A stretch of 64,000 bases of DNA from Gemmatimonadales bacterium (GCA_011772755.1 WVYX01000306.1:1-64000), one strand, 5' to 3'. Shown: positions 17,388-28,303, numbered from the stretch's first letter. Translations and numbers: made by a program. Notes: a model not told the origin generated them from the sequence alone.

Positions 17388-20159
17388 CTACTTCTCAGCA
17401 CCTCCTGCCACCGCCCCCTCGTCCAGCATCCGCCGCACCCGAACCAGAAGGTCCGTGAGGGTCCAGGGCTTGTGGAGGAACGGCACTGCGGGATCGACTT
17501 CCGAGCCCTCCTTCACGTCTTCCGCCGAGTAGCCGCTGGTGAGCAGGATCTTCACCGGCTTGCCTTCCTTCTTCAGGGCTTCGTGCAGCTGCCGTCCGCC
17601 GAGCCTGGGCATCACGAGATCCGAGATCACCAGATCCACCAGGCCTTCGTGCTCGCGGTAGATGTCCAGTGCTTCCTGACCGTCCGCAGCGAGCCACACG
17701 GTATAGCCACGGCTTTCCAGCGCTCGCTTCGTGGCCCGGCGAATCCCTGGCTCGTCCTCCACCAGCAGAATCGTCTCGGTGCCGGCCCGGAGCTCCTCCA
17801 CGGACGGTGTCACCGCCGTGGCTTCGGCGGCTTCAGAGGCGGCCGGCACGTACACCTTGACTGCCGTGCCCTGCCCTACCTCGCTATGGATGTAGACGTA
17901 TCCGCCATGCTGCTTGACCAGGCCGTAGACCATCGCCATGCCGAGTCCGGTCCCTTCGGCAGTCGGCTTCGTGGTAAAGAAGGGCTCGAAGATTCGCTCC
18001 TTGGTTCCCTCGTCCATCCCTATGCCGGTATCCGTGCATGTGAGGCACACGTACTCGCCCGGTTCCGCCCACGGATGAACGATGCGGTAGCCTTCGTCCA
18101 GCCAGCTGCGAGCCGTCTCGATTCTGAGAATGCCGCCGCCCGGCATCGCGTCGCGGGCGTTGGTGGCGAGGTTGAGCACGACTTGCTCCACCGCGCCGGG
18201 GTCGGCCAGCACCCTGGAATCGTGTTCACCGACGCGGAGCTGGATCTCGATGTTCTCCGGCACGACTCGGCGCAGCACCCCCGACAGCTCGGTGACCAAC
18301 TTGGAGAGGTCAATCAACTGCAGCTCGAGTCGTTCCCGACGGCTGAAACCGAGCAGCTTCCTTATGAGCGCGGTCCCGCGCCGCGCCGCGTTCTGAAGAT
18401 CATCCAGGTCGGCGCGGGTGTCCGTCATCCCCCGCGGCAGAGCGGTGCCGATCAGGTCGGCGTTCGCGAGAATGACGGTCAGGACATTGTTGAAATCATG
18501 GGCAATGCCGCCGGTCAGCTGCCCGATGGCCTCCATCTTCTGCGCCTGCCGAAGCTGCGCCTCGAGAGCCCGCCGCTCCGATACATCCTCTGCAATCATC
18601 TCGAAGCCTTCGAGCTCCCCGCGGTCGCCACGCACAGGTCTACCGCTCAAGCGCACCGTAACACGACTCCCGTTCTTGCGCTTCCATTCCACTTCGAGTC
18701 CGCCCACCCGCTGCGCGTTTCGGTACTGTGCGATCAACCGGTCTCGCTCCGAGGAATCTGCGTAGACGTCCCGGGTCGGGTCGACTGCGAGGAGTTCTCG
18801 TTCTGACGAGTAGCCCAGCATCTCGACCAAAGCGGGATTGGCGGAGATGAACTGCCCGTCGGGACTCGATCGGTAGATACCGTAGGTGGCGTGCTCGAAC
18901 AGCGCACGATACTTGGCTTCCGAGCGGCGCAGTTCCTCCTCTGCCCGTTTGCGCTCAGTGATGTCGATACCCGTGCCCAGGAGGCAGGTCTTGTCGCCCA
19001 GGGTAACACGGAGACCGGTGAAGAAGTAAGGAATCTTGCTCCCGTCCTTGGTGAGGAGCTCAGCTTCAACCGTGGCATGGCCCCGGGTGAAGACTTCCTG
19101 AATCCGCTGACCGATGAGCTGCTTGTTCTCGCTGGCGAAGAAGTCCAACGGATGCATGTCGGCAATCTCGGCGTCCGTGTATCCCGTGACGCGCGGCACG
19201 TTCTTGTTCCACCTCACGAACCTCCGCTGATCGTCGACCAGATAGAACACTCCCGGAAGGCTGTCGATCGCCGTATCGGAGAAGTCCTTTTCCCTGAGCA
19301 ACACCTCCTGCGCCCGCTTCCGCTCGGTGACGTCCTCCACCATGGCCTGCCAGCCCGGCGCGCCGTCGACACTCACCCCTGTCAGGCTAAGGAGTGCGTC
19401 GTAGCTAGTCCCGTCTTTTCGCTTGAATCGCACTTCATGCTGTCGCACGAACCCCTGTTCCCTGGCGATGGCGAGGACTTCCTCTCGCTCACGGGGATCA
19501 GCGTACAGCTGAGCAACATTCCCGATCGCTGCGATGTCCTCCCGCGTGTAGCCGCCGGGCTCCAGCATGCTGTCATTGAACGCCAGCAGGTTGCCCTCGA
19601 CATCGGCGACGCCCAGCCCAATGGGCGCGCTCTCAAACAAGCTGCGGTACTTGGACTCGCTCTCCTGCAGTGCCTGCTCGGCCTGTTTACGCTCAGTAAT
19701 GTCACGGTAGATGCCGTACACGGCGACTTGACCCTCACCCATACGAACCGGCGCGCCGAGGATCGAGACGTGGACCGGCGTTCCGTCCTTGTGCTGCCGC
19801 ACTGACTCCACCGCAATGTGCTCCCCTTGTGCCACACGCTGCGTGATCGCCGTCGCCTCCTGCCGCAACTCGCGGGGCGCCAGCAGCTCGTCGATAGACT
19901 GCCCTAGGACTTCGGCCTCGGTGTAACCGAACAGCGTCTCGAAGTACGGGTTGACCCGCAAGATGTGGCTCTCGTTGTCAACCAGCACGACTGCCTCTGG
20001 TGAAGCCTCGAACAACTCGTCGAGGTAGGCTTTCTCCAGTCGCAGCGCTTCTTCCGCCCGCCGACGCTGCTTTTCCACTCCCTCCAGCTCGACAACACGC
20101 TGTCGGAGGACAACCAGTTCCTCGATGAGCTGCTGCTTGGTCTTCTTTCGATCGTTCAT
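17388..20159 (-). CDS. Multi-PAS hybrid sensor histidine kinase with C-terminal receiver
   Basis: Several PAS/PAC units, TGGIAHDFNNVLTVILANADL H-box, HATPase, receiver LVEDEPGIRRATKRAL...DLVISDLVMP. Confidence 0.92.
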   Translation of the reverse strand: MNDRKKTKQQLIEELVVLRQRVVELEGVEKQRRRAEEALRLEKAYLDELFEASPEAVVLVDNESHILRVNPYFETLFGYTEAEVLGQSIDELLAPRELRQEATAITQRVAQGEHIAVESVRQHKDGTPVHVSILGAPVRMGEGQVAVYGIYRDITERKQAEQALQESESKYRSLFESAPIGLGVADVEGNLLAFNDSMLEPGGYTREDIAAIGNVAQLYADPREREEVLAIAREQGFVRQHEVRFKRKDGTSYDALLSLTGVSVDGAPGWQAMVEDVTERKRAQEVLLREKDFSDTAIDSLPGVFYLVDDQRRFVRWNKNVPRVTGYTDAEIADMHPLDFFASENKQLIGQRIQEVFTRGHATVEAELLTKDGSKIPYFFTGLRVTLGDKTCLLGTGIDITERKRAEEELRRSEAKYRALFEHATYGIYRSSPDGQFISANPALVEMLGYSSERELLAVDPTRDVYADSSERDRLIAQYRNAQRVGGLEVEWKRKNGSRVTVRLSGRPVRGDRGELEGFEMIAEDVSERRALEAQLRQAQKMEAIGQLTGGIAHDFNNVLTVILANADLIGTALPRGMTDTRADLDDLQNAARRGTALIRKLLGFSRRERLELQLIDLSKLVTELSGVLRRVVPENIEIQLRVGEHDSRVLADPGAVEQVVLNLATNARDAMPGGGILRIETARSWLDEGYRIVHPWAEPGEYVCLTCTDTGIGMDEGTKERIFEPFFTTKPTAEGTGLGMAMVYGLVKQHGGYVYIHSEVGQGTAVKVYVPAASEAAEATAVTPSVEELRAGTETILLVEDEPGIRRATKRALESRGYTVWLAADGQEALDIYREHEGLVDLVISDLVMPRLGGRQLHEALKKEGKPVKILLTSGYSAEDVKEGSEVDPAVPFLHKPWTLTDLLVRVRRMLDEGAVAGGAEK

Positions 20160-20271
20160 TGCGGACTCGTAGATCTGCGGCGTGGCCTACTGAGACGGAG
20201 CCTAGCCAAGAAAAGATAAGTGGGGCAGGTGGGCGGTCACCGGCGAGGAGGCACGCCGGGCCGGAATGCCG

Positions 20272-21105
20272 TCACGAGATCACGACGCCGGCGTAGGCGA
20301 CAACCCCCGAATCGTCACCCGTTACCCAACCGCTGTGCCGGTAGTCCACGACCTCCGCCCGGGTCGCGCCCAACTGCCGGGCGGCTTCCAACACCACCGC
20401 TGAGGGTGCCCGACCACACATCGTGACGTTCTCCCTGTGACAGATGGCGAGCAGCTCTCGGCCATCAAGCCGCTCCACCGCCGACAGGGCCTGGCGATCC
20501 TTCTGCGCAGCTCGCTCGGCAGGCTCGTAGTGCGTCATGTCCGACGAGGCGACCAGCAACACATCTTGGGGCCACTCGGCGACCACCCGGGCGATGGCGT
20601 CGGACAGTTGCTTGCATGGCTCCCATTCGTCCCAGGCGAGAATGATCGGGGCCAGCTTCGTTTCCGGCGCGAGTAGCCGCAGGAACGGTAGCTCGACCTC
20701 GATGGCATGCTCCCGCAGGTGCGCGGCACGGTCGTGACGAAGCAGCGAGCAGGCCTCCTCCAGACGCGCAAGAAGATCTTCCGCCACCGGCGTCTCGCCC
20801 AGCGGGGTCTCAAATACACCCCTGCTCCAGGCACTGGCACCGCCTGGGTTGTCCAGGAGTCCCGTGTGGTTGGGCGCGATCAGCACAACGACGGGTGGGA
20901 TTGCCAGGCGCCCCCAGACCTGGGCGGCACAGCGCCCTGAGTAGATCAGACCGGCGTGCGGCACGATGGCCGCACGAGCTCGCTGTAGCGGCTCGCCAAC
21001 TTCGGCGAGCATGTCCTGAACCAATGCGCGCAGCTCATCGGGGTGGGCCGGATAGAACATGCCCGCCACGGCGGGGCGGCGCCTGTCACGGGTACCCAGA
21101 GTCAT
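20272..21105 (-). CDS. amrB: AmmeMemoRadiSam system protein B (MEMO1 family)
   Basis: RRPAVAGMFYPAHPDELRALV...AAIVPHAGLIYSGRCAAQVW. Confidence 0.88.
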   Translation of the reverse strand: MTLGTRDRRRPAVAGMFYPAHPDELRALVQDMLAEVGEPLQRARAAIVPHAGLIYSGRCAAQVWGRLAIPPVVVLIAPNHTGLLDNPGGASAWSRGVFETPLGETPVAEDLLARLEEACSLLRHDRAAHLREHAIEVELPFLRLLAPETKLAPIILAWDEWEPCKQLSDAIARVVAEWPQDVLLVASSDMTHYEPAERAAQKDRQALSAVERLDGRELLAICHRENVTMCGRAPSAVVLEAARQLGATRAEVVDYRHSGWVTGDDSGVVAYAGVVIS

Positions 21106-21160
21106 GGCTCGAATCTCCAGAAGGAAGGACGGCGGTACCAGGCCGTCACCCCAGGCTCAT

Positions 21161-23998
21161 CTAGTTCGTGTTCTCAGGATACAGCGTTACCTGTACGTAG
21201 TTATCCGTCCGAAGCCAGCGATGAGCGGCGCTGCGGACGGTGCTCACCTCCAAGGCATCGATCAGGTTCTCATACGTCAGGATGTCGCGGAAATCCAGCC
21301 CCTGGCGGTCGTAGCCCACCAGCTGTCCCCTCCAGTAGCCGTTCTGCTTGAGGCTCGTCTCCCTGCCTCGCCGCTGCATTTCCTGGACCTTGCCAATCTC
21401 GACGTCAGTGGGACCAACAGTCTTGAGGCTGTCGATCTGCTGGAACACGACACCCACCAGCTCATCAACCCGCTCCGGCGCCGAACCAAAGGTGATCCGT
21501 ATCGAGTATTCCGGGTCAGGATACAGTGAGCTGCTGGCGCTCACGCTCACCCCGTACGTACCACCTAGATCCTCCCGCAGCCGCTCCCGCAGCCGGATCT
21601 GCATCACATCGCCCAGCGACCTGAGTGCATGGCGGTGCTGTCGCGAGTCCTCGAATTCCCCCGTGAAGGCAATCACGGTCGTGCTCTTGGGCTCCACGCC
21701 TCTGTGGACCGTCTTTCGGATCACACCTACAGGCGGATCGATCCCCACGTCCCGCCAGGTCTCCTCCCGCCCCGTGGACGGCAACGCGCCGAGGTACGTC
21801 TGAGCCAGCGGTCTGAGGGAATCGGGATCGAAGCTGCCAACGATCACGAAGCTGAAGTCTCCCGCGTCCGCAAAGCGATCCTGATAGAAGGCGAAGGACT
21901 TGGTGAGGTCCATCTGGTCGTACAGCTCGCTGGTGATGGGACGAGCGCGAGGGTGATGCTGCGTCATCGTCACCTGTACTGTGTCCCAGAACTCCGCCTC
22001 AGGACTGGCGCTGATATTCTCCAGATTGGCCTTCATCCGGGTCTGGTAGGCAAGGAACGCTGTGCTGTCTCGTCGCGGTGCCGTGAAGTACAGATAGATC
22101 AGCTGAAACAGCGTCTCCAGATCTTGCGGCGAGCCGCTTCCGGAAACGCCTTCGTACAGGGAGCTGACGTACGGACTGACCCGCACCGCCTTCCCGGCGA
22201 GCGCTTTGTCCAGTTCGATCAGGCTGAACTGCCCGACGCCTCCAGCCGAGACCGCGCTGGCGGCCGTCATCGCCGGCACGTAGTCCTCATCCGGTACCAG
22301 CGAGGTCCCGCCGGCGCTCCACCCACTGACGAGAATCTCGTCATCCTTGAAGTCGGTGGGCTTGACAATCAGCCGGACGCCGTTGGCAAGCACCCAAACC
22401 GTGACACCCACCTCCTCGATCAGTTCCTCGCTGACGACGGGAGCCGGCTCCGGTATCTCAGCCACCAGCGGTGCGTCCGGTACTGCGTCCTCGTACGGTG
22501 CGATCTCCTTCGCCAGCACCGTCCCGAAGACCGCTCCGAGCTCCTCCTCGCTCGGCACCTCCACGCCTTCCTTCTCAGGTGCATTGGCCAGCACCACCCG
22601 ATTGCGGTCCGAGATCCAAGTTCGGGCGAGTTGGTTGACCTCATCGAGCGTGATCAACGGAACGAACCGCCGCGCCATGTCGAATTCCAGCGCGATGCCG
22701 GGAATCGGCTCGCCCACGAGGAAGTGCCGCGTGTACTCGCTGGCGTAGGCAGCCGACTCAGTCTTCTCCCGCTCCGCATACGCCTGCTCCATGTCCCGCA
22801 GCAGCTCGCGCTTGTTCCGTTCCAGCTCGGAGGCCGTGAAGCCATGGCGCGCCACCCGTTCGGCCTCGGTCATTACGGCTTCAAGACCAGTATTGATGCC
22901 ACCGTCCGGCACCAGCGCGCCAAGAACGTACACTTCCTTGGACCGCACAAAGCGACCCTGGCCCGAGTACGCGCCAATGAACGGGGCGTCAGGAGTCTGA
23001 GTCAGCTCGAACAACCGTGAGTTCAGGATTCGGTTGTACAGTCGCTCGACCAGCATCTGTCGATAGGCAGCCACAGTCTCCATCGGGCGCAGCGGCTGCT
23101 TGAAATAGACGGACACCTGGGAATAGGTGGCTTCCTCATCCGTCGCCAGCGCGAACAAGACCTCGTCGTGGTCCGGCACCGCGAACATCGGTCGCTGCCG
23201 CGGGGAGGTGGGCGCCGCAAGACCTGCAAAGTGCTTGCGGATGAGCTCTTCAATGGCAGGCGGGTCGAAATCGCCGACTGCGATCACCGCCATGAGATCC
23301 GGCCGGTACCAGTCGGCGTAGTAGCGCTTGAGAATCTCGTGTTCAAACGTCTCGATGATCTCCCTCTCACCGATCGGGAGGCGTTCGGCATAGCGTGATC
23401 CCTGGAACAGAATAGGGAACTGCTTGTCCTGCATGCGCGCAGCGGCACCACGCCCCAGCCGCCACTCCTCCAGCACGACACCTCGCTCCTTCTCGATCTC
23501 CTCCGGGTCGAATACCTGATAACGGGCCCAGTCCTCCAAGATCTGAAAGGCCGTTGCCAACAAGTGAGCACTGTCAGTCGGCACAGTGAGCATGTACACG
23601 GTCTCATCGAAGCTCGTGTACGCATTGATGTCGGGCCCGAACCGCATCCCGATGCCTTCGAGGTAGTCCACCAGATCTTGCTTGGGGAAGTTGCGTGTGC
23701 CGTTGAAGGCCATGTGTTCCAGAAAGTGAGCCAGCCCCCGTTGGTCCTCGTCCTCAAGCACGGAACCGGCATTCACCACGAGCCGCAGCTCGGCACGCTG
23801 CTCCGGCCGCTGGTTGGCCCGCACATAGTAGCGGAGTCCGTTATCCAGGATGCCGACGCTCACCTGGGGATCGACAGGGAGCGTGTCCGCCAAGTCGAGT
23901 GCGACGGCACCGGGAGGGGTCTCCTGTGCCGTGGCAAGGGACGTCGCTCCCAGGACAAGCGTCGCGAGGAGCTTACCGATCGCAGTGCTACGGGCCAT
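21161..23998 (-). CDS. M16 family zinc peptidase (insulinase-like)
   Basis: RGLAHFLEHMAFNGTRNFPK (HxxEH) and two-domain M16 layout. Confidence 0.93.
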   Translation of the reverse strand: MARSTAIGKLLATLVLGATSLATAQETPPGAVALDLADTLPVDPQVSVGILDNGLRYYVRANQRPEQRAELRLVVNAGSVLEDEDQRGLAHFLEHMAFNGTRNFPKQDLVDYLEGIGMRFGPDINAYTSFDETVYMLTVPTDSAHLLATAFQILEDWARYQVFDPEEIEKERGVVLEEWRLGRGAAARMQDKQFPILFQGSRYAERLPIGEREIIETFEHEILKRYYADWYRPDLMAVIAVGDFDPPAIEELIRKHFAGLAAPTSPRQRPMFAVPDHDEVLFALATDEEATYSQVSVYFKQPLRPMETVAAYRQMLVERLYNRILNSRLFELTQTPDAPFIGAYSGQGRFVRSKEVYVLGALVPDGGINTGLEAVMTEAERVARHGFTASELERNKRELLRDMEQAYAEREKTESAAYASEYTRHFLVGEPIPGIALEFDMARRFVPLITLDEVNQLARTWISDRNRVVLANAPEKEGVEVPSEEELGAVFGTVLAKEIAPYEDAVPDAPLVAEIPEPAPVVSEELIEEVGVTVWVLANGVRLIVKPTDFKDDEILVSGWSAGGTSLVPDEDYVPAMTAASAVSAGGVGQFSLIELDKALAGKAVRVSPYVSSLYEGVSGSGSPQDLETLFQLIYLYFTAPRRDSTAFLAYQTRMKANLENISASPEAEFWDTVQVTMTQHHPRARPITSELYDQMDLTKSFAFYQDRFADAGDFSFVIVGSFDPDSLRPLAQTYLGALPSTGREETWRDVGIDPPVGVIRKTVHRGVEPKSTTVIAFTGEFEDSRQHRHALRSLGDVMQIRLRERLREDLGGTYGVSVSASSSLYPDPEYSIRITFGSAPERVDELVGVVFQQIDSLKTVGPTDVEIGKVQEMQRRGRETSLKQNGYWRGQLVGYDRQGLDFRDILTYENLIDALEVSTVRSAAHRWLRTDNYVQVTLYPENTN

Positions 23999-24023
23999 GG
24001 GGGGATCCTCGAGGAGAGTTCTA

Positions 24024-24461
24024 CTACCTGCGAATGTCGAAGACGTAACTATTCAGGTACTCAATGGTGTCCTTCTGCTCCTGCACCTGATGGGCGAGAA
24101 TGTCACCGCTGGTGATGACGCCGCGGAGCCCCGAATCATCGACTACGGGCAAGTGCCGGACGCGTTTGACCGTCATGAGTCCGACGCACTCTTCCAGCTC
24201 CGCCTCCGGCCGACAGGTGATGACCGGCGACGTCATGACTTCCTGTAGGGTGGTGGCGGCCGGGTCGAGCTGCTCGGCCACCACGCGCCGCAGGATGTCC
24301 CGCTCCGTGAAAACGCCGACGACCTCGCCACCATCTGTGACGACTACACCGCCGACGCCGCGCTCATTCATCAGTCGGGCCGCGTTCAGCACGGACTCGC
24401 CAGCAACCATGGACACCACATCACTCCCCTTCCGCCCCAGAATGTCTTGAACCGTAGCCAT
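24024..24461 (-). CDS. CBS domain pair protein
   Basis: MATVQDILGRKG...GVGGVVVTDGGEVVGVFTERDILRRV...VTSGDILAHQV. Confidence 0.88.
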   Translation of the reverse strand: MATVQDILGRKGSDVVSMVAGESVLNAARLMNERGVGGVVVTDGGEVVGVFTERDILRRVVAEQLDPAATTLQEVMTSPVITCRPEAELEECVGLMTVKRVRHLPVVDDSGLRGVITSGDILAHQVQEQKDTIEYLNSYVFDIRR

Positions 24462-24546
24462 CCTTCGGGCTCCTGAGCTGGGGATCACCGGATTGTACGA
24501 CGCGCCCGCCGCCTGCGCCAGCAGCGCCGCTGGCCGGGCTCGTCTC

Positions 24547-24978
24547 TCATCTGCGGAGTAGCTTGAACGCTATCTCGGGACCCAGCCCCTCCGCGTAGGC
24601 TAGTCGTATCCACAGCATTGCCAGTGGCTCCAGCAGCCGGGCACTGGTCAGGGGACCGGCGTCGACCAGATCGAACCCCAACTCCTCCACGAGCTTCCCC
24701 ACGGTGGACTTCGCCGCGACGTCATCCCCACAGATGAACATGTTCGCCACTTGACCGCCGAACCGCGGATTCAAGAAGTTCTGCGCCCCGAGCGTATTGA
24801 ACGCCTTGACCACTCTTGCACCCTTGGCCCAGCCTGCGATCTCCTCGGCCGCCGCAAGCAGATCCTTCACCTTTGAGGAGCCGGGATCCCGCGTCCCAAA
24901 CCGAATCTCGTGTTGGGCGGCCCACTGCTTCCCCAACGTGGCGCCGACATTACCAGTCCCGATGATGGCGATCTTCAT
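24547..24978 (-). CDS. NADPH-dependent F420 reductase-like protein, apparently internally truncated
   Basis: MKIAIIGTGNVGATLGKQWA...IAGWAKGARVVKAFNTLGAQNF; only 143 aa. Confidence 0.7.
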   Translation of the reverse strand: MKIAIIGTGNVGATLGKQWAAQHEIRFGTRDPGSSKVKDLLAAAEEIAGWAKGARVVKAFNTLGAQNFLNPRFGGQVANMFICGDDVAAKSTVGKLVEELGFDLVDAGPLTSARLLEPLAMLWIRLAYAEGLGPEIAFKLLRR

Positions 24979-25132
24979 GGGTCACTCTCCCTACATTCCG
25001 GACCCCGTCCGCCTCGTCCACCACTGGGATTGTGCCCGTCCCACAACAGCGTGAACATTGGACAGGCGCGGTGGATACGTTAAGCTGCCAAATCACGCGA
25101 TGACTACAGAGACCTGACCGAGGTCCATCGCC

Positions 25133-25480
25133 ATGGAGCCAAACAAGACGCAAGCAGCCGACCGCCATCTGATCGGCACGGTGAGCCACCTGGCCGACCT
25201 CGTGAGCTACCAGGAAGGCTCGGTCGTGAGCAGGACTGTAATGAAGGGCGACGCTGGGAGTGTAACCGTCTTCGCGTTCGACAAGTTCCAAGGCCTAGGT
25301 GAGCACACCGTTCCTTACGACGCGCTGGTCGTTCTCCTCGATGGAGAAGCGGAGATCACCATCGCCGGAGAGGCATCCCGCCTGAAGCAAGGTGACGTCA
25401 TCATCATGCCCGCCAACCAGCCGCACGCCGTGCAGGCCGTAGAGCGATTCAAGATGATCTTGACGATGATCAGAGCATGA
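25133..25480 (+). CDS. Cupin domain protein
   Basis: GEHTVPYDALVVLLDGEAEITIAGEASRLKQGDVIIMPANQPHAV. Confidence 0.85.
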   Translation: MEPNKTQAADRHLIGTVSHLADLVSYQEGSVVSRTVMKGDAGSVTVFAFDKFQGLGEHTVPYDALVVLLDGEAEITIAGEASRLKQGDVIIMPANQPHAVQAVERFKMILTMIRA

Positions 25481-25523
25481 GCCGGCGGGATGAGACTGCG
25501 GCCGGCCGGAAGCCACCACGGAG

Positions 25524-26174
25524 TCACTCAGCGACGCTGCGCTCGTAGACCACTACCTGCCACATGGGCGTCTTGCGATAGAAGCGACGCTCCAGCCCGC
25601 TGCGTCGAACCACCTCGTCAACGGCATCGCTAGCGTGGACGAAAACACGGAACGGGTTGCGCCACAGCCAGAGCCCGAAGTTCATGATCCGGAAGGAAGC
25701 TCGCGTAAGCCAGGTGTCGCGGGGATACACCAGGCCGTAGAGGTGCCGGGCTCGTGCCGCGGAGAGCTTGACCAGTGTCGGCATGTCGTGATAGCAACAG
25801 ATCACGCGGTCCAGCGTCACGATGTCGGCATCCGGAAGCTCCGGAGCCCGATCCACGAAATTGCCGTGCGAGAACTGCACCCGGTCCCCGTAGCCTCGCT
25901 TTCTCGCCTCGGCCTCGGCGACCTCGAGGTAGGCCGACGAGGCCTCCACCGCATGGGCCCGGACGACCCCGGCGTCCAACAGCTCGTGCTGGATGATCCC
26001 GACCCCACCGCCAATGTCGAGCAGGGTCTTACCCCTGATGTGGTCGCCCTTCAGGGCATCGAGCAGCATGCGAGTGGTCTTGCCTGGACCCTTCCGGCGA
26101 TATTGCCGAAGCTCCCGGGCGACGCATTTGCCGCTGAAGACTTGCTCAAAACCCTGGCACTGGCAGCAGTTCAT
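25524..26174 (-). CDS. Class I SAM-dependent methyltransferase
   Basis: GKTLLDIGGGVGIIQHELLDAGV. Confidence 0.8.
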   Translation of the reverse strand: MNCCQCQGFEQVFSGKCVARELRQYRRKGPGKTTRMLLDALKGDHIRGKTLLDIGGGVGIIQHELLDAGVVRAHAVEASSAYLEVAEAEARKRGYGDRVQFSHGNFVDRAPELPDADIVTLDRVICCYHDMPTLVKLSAARARHLYGLVYPRDTWLTRASFRIMNFGLWLWRNPFRVFVHASDAVDEVVRRSGLERRFYRKTPMWQVVVYERSVAE

Positions 26175-26245
26175 AACGCCCCCTGAAGTCGCTAACTTAC
26201 GGCAGCCTAAAGGGAACTTAATAGTCGCTTTAGCACCGGGATAGC

Positions 26246-26605
26246 ATGGCTCAAGCAGTTTACGCCAACATGCGTCTGCGCCACTTGAGACATCCGATTA
26301 TGGCCGCCGTGGTGGCCGCTGCGCTAGCGGTCCCATTCACGGCGCCCGTGGCGTGTGAGCTTGCGAGTCGCGCGGCGCAATGCCATCAGTGTGCGGACGC
26401 GCACAGCGGCCAGGCGTCGACAGCCCGAGGCGAGACAGGGGACCACCACGATATGAGTTGCTGCATCGTGGCACCTGTGGCCCTGGCAGCCGACGGCTCC
26501 GGTGACGTCTCGGCGCTGTCGTCGCACGGGGAGATCACGCTCCCTCCGGAGCGGTTCATCTCAGGCGGCCTCCGTCCGCCACCCGCGCCGCCTCCCAAGG
26601 CGTAG
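26246..26605 (+). CDS. Hypothetical small secreted Cys/His-containing protein
   Basis: N-terminal hydrophobic segment; CHQCADAH, HHDMSCC; next to DUF411 gene. Confidence 0.45.
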   Translation: MAQAVYANMRLRHLRHPIMAAVVAAALAVPFTAPVACELASRAAQCHQCADAHSGQASTARGETGDHHDMSCCIVAPVALAADGSGDVSALSSHGEITLPPERFISGGLRPPPAPPPKA

Positions 26606-26826
26606 CCCCCTCAGACAACAGGTAGCCGGCCCCCGCAGCCGCATCCACGGCAGCATGTGGCTGCACGCCCCCGTGCCCGGGACGCGACACGGGCCGGTTA
26701 CGCCAGCGACCATACGGCTGAACAGGGCCTCGGTCGCCATTCACTGAACTGGATACGAGGCGGTCAGGGTGCGCGGGCGGCATGGTAATGCTCGCGACCG
26801 TCCACCTCATGCAAGAGGAGATGCTA

Positions 26827-27294
26827 ATGCGTGACTACAAGCACTGGACGAAGCTCGCAGCAGGAAGCGCAGTGGTGGTGCTGGCCATCACCACGGCGTC
26901 CTGGGCTGTTACGCAGGAGGCCGGCGGTGCTGCTATCACGGTATACGCCACGCCCACTTGCGGCTGCTGCACTAAATGGGGTGACCATCTGCGGGCCAAC
27001 GGGTTCGATGTCACCATGGAGTTGGTGTCGGACCTCACCCAGCTCAAGGTGAGCCACGGCATCGGCTCGGAGCTCACGTCTTGCCATACCGCGTTCGTAG
27101 AGGGCTACGTCGTCGAGGGCCACGTTCCCGCCGAGGTAATTGAGCGACTGCTTGAGGAACGACCTGAGGTTGCTGGCATCGCCGTTCCCGGAATGCCTCA
27201 GGGATCACCGGGAATGGAGGGGGACCGCCACGAAGCCTACGAGGTCCTCGCATTCGACAGGGAAGGCACCACCACCGTGTATGCGCGGCGCTGA
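26827..27294 (+). CDS. DUF411 protein (putative copper/metal-binding)
   Basis: ITVYATPTCGCCTKWGDHLRANGFDV...SCHTAFVEGYVVEGHVPAEVI. Confidence 0.88.
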   Translation: MRDYKHWTKLAAGSAVVVLAITTASWAVTQEAGGAAITVYATPTCGCCTKWGDHLRANGFDVTMELVSDLTQLKVSHGIGSELTSCHTAFVEGYVVEGHVPAEVIERLLEERPEVAGIAVPGMPQGSPGMEGDRHEAYEVLAFDREGTTTVYARR

Positions 27295-27385
27295 CTGGTA
27301 GGCACGGCCGCCCCTGCGCTCATCGCTTGGGGGCGGAGCCGTTCCCCGCAACCCGATCTCACCGAACGGCTGCGCCCAGGCGGGG

Positions 27386-28303
27386 TCACCGCCGGGCCCG
27401 AGCGCCACACCCGGAGCAGAACTTGTCGGTCCGCGCCACGGGACTGCCACATTGTGTGCAGTATTGCCGCTGCGCCAAGCTAGCGTCGGGCGACGACACC
27501 GATTCGTGCCGCCCGGCCTCCGGGCTGCTGGTCCGCACGGGCGCCACCCTGCCCTTCCTGGACCCGGCGAACACCCCATATCCCACGACGCCCACCAGCA
27601 AGATGCCGCTGACGATGAGGATGTTCTTCATGGCGCTGCCGCCGGTGGGGCCGTTCGCGGCAGCATTCGATACTGACGGCGTGCGATCCGGTTTCCGATA
27701 GGAGACAGCGACCGTACGCTCCTCGTTCGGAGGGAGGTTCTCAAAGATGAACCGATGGTAGTTGAATCCCTTGGCGTCTTCGACGACGTCGAGCGCTGCG
27801 GGTGACGTACGGAACGCCTCTGCCCTGAGCGGTCGCTGCACCCGCACCGATAGCCGGGCGACGGCATGGGGGGACACCACGGGATAGCGAAACTCCCTGG
27901 CGACACCTTCGGTGAGCGGGTCGTAGTAGAATTCCATGTAGAAGTTGGGTGTCGCAAGCTGGTAGCTCACCTCGGTGAGGGTCTCCCCTAGCGGGCGTGT
28001 CTCAAACAGCGCGTGCAAGTGCTCACCCCTGTCGCCAATAGCACCCGCCATGTGGATCTGCGCCCCTCGGGGGATGAGGAACGTGAACTTGCGAGGGACC
28101 TGGACCCCCGGTTCGAGCTTCCCCTGGTAGATCAGTAACACCCTGGGGTCATCATATTCCGGCCAGATGTCGATCTCCATGGACGCGACGCGCGTGATCG
28201 CGCTGTCTTGTGGTGACGACGAGGCCGCGGCTGGATCGAGAGCGACGGCCAGTGGCGTAGCCAACGCGACGGCGATAGCCTGAGCCAATACTGTCTGCTT
28301 CAT
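27386..28303 (-). CDS. Secreted/membrane protein with C-terminal zinc ribbon
   Basis: Signal peptide, TM, YCTQCGSPVARTDKFCSGCGARARR. Confidence 0.65.
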   Translation of the reverse strand: MKQTVLAQAIAVALATPLAVALDPAAASSSPQDSAITRVASMEIDIWPEYDDPRVLLIYQGKLEPGVQVPRKFTFLIPRGAQIHMAGAIGDRGEHLHALFETRPLGETLTEVSYQLATPNFYMEFYYDPLTEGVAREFRYPVVSPHAVARLSVRVQRPLRAEAFRTSPAALDVVEDAKGFNYHRFIFENLPPNEERTVAVSYRKPDRTPSVSNAAANGPTGGSAMKNILIVSGILLVGVVGYGVFAGSRKGRVAPVRTSSPEAGRHESVSSPDASLAQRQYCTQCGSPVARTDKFCSGCGARARR

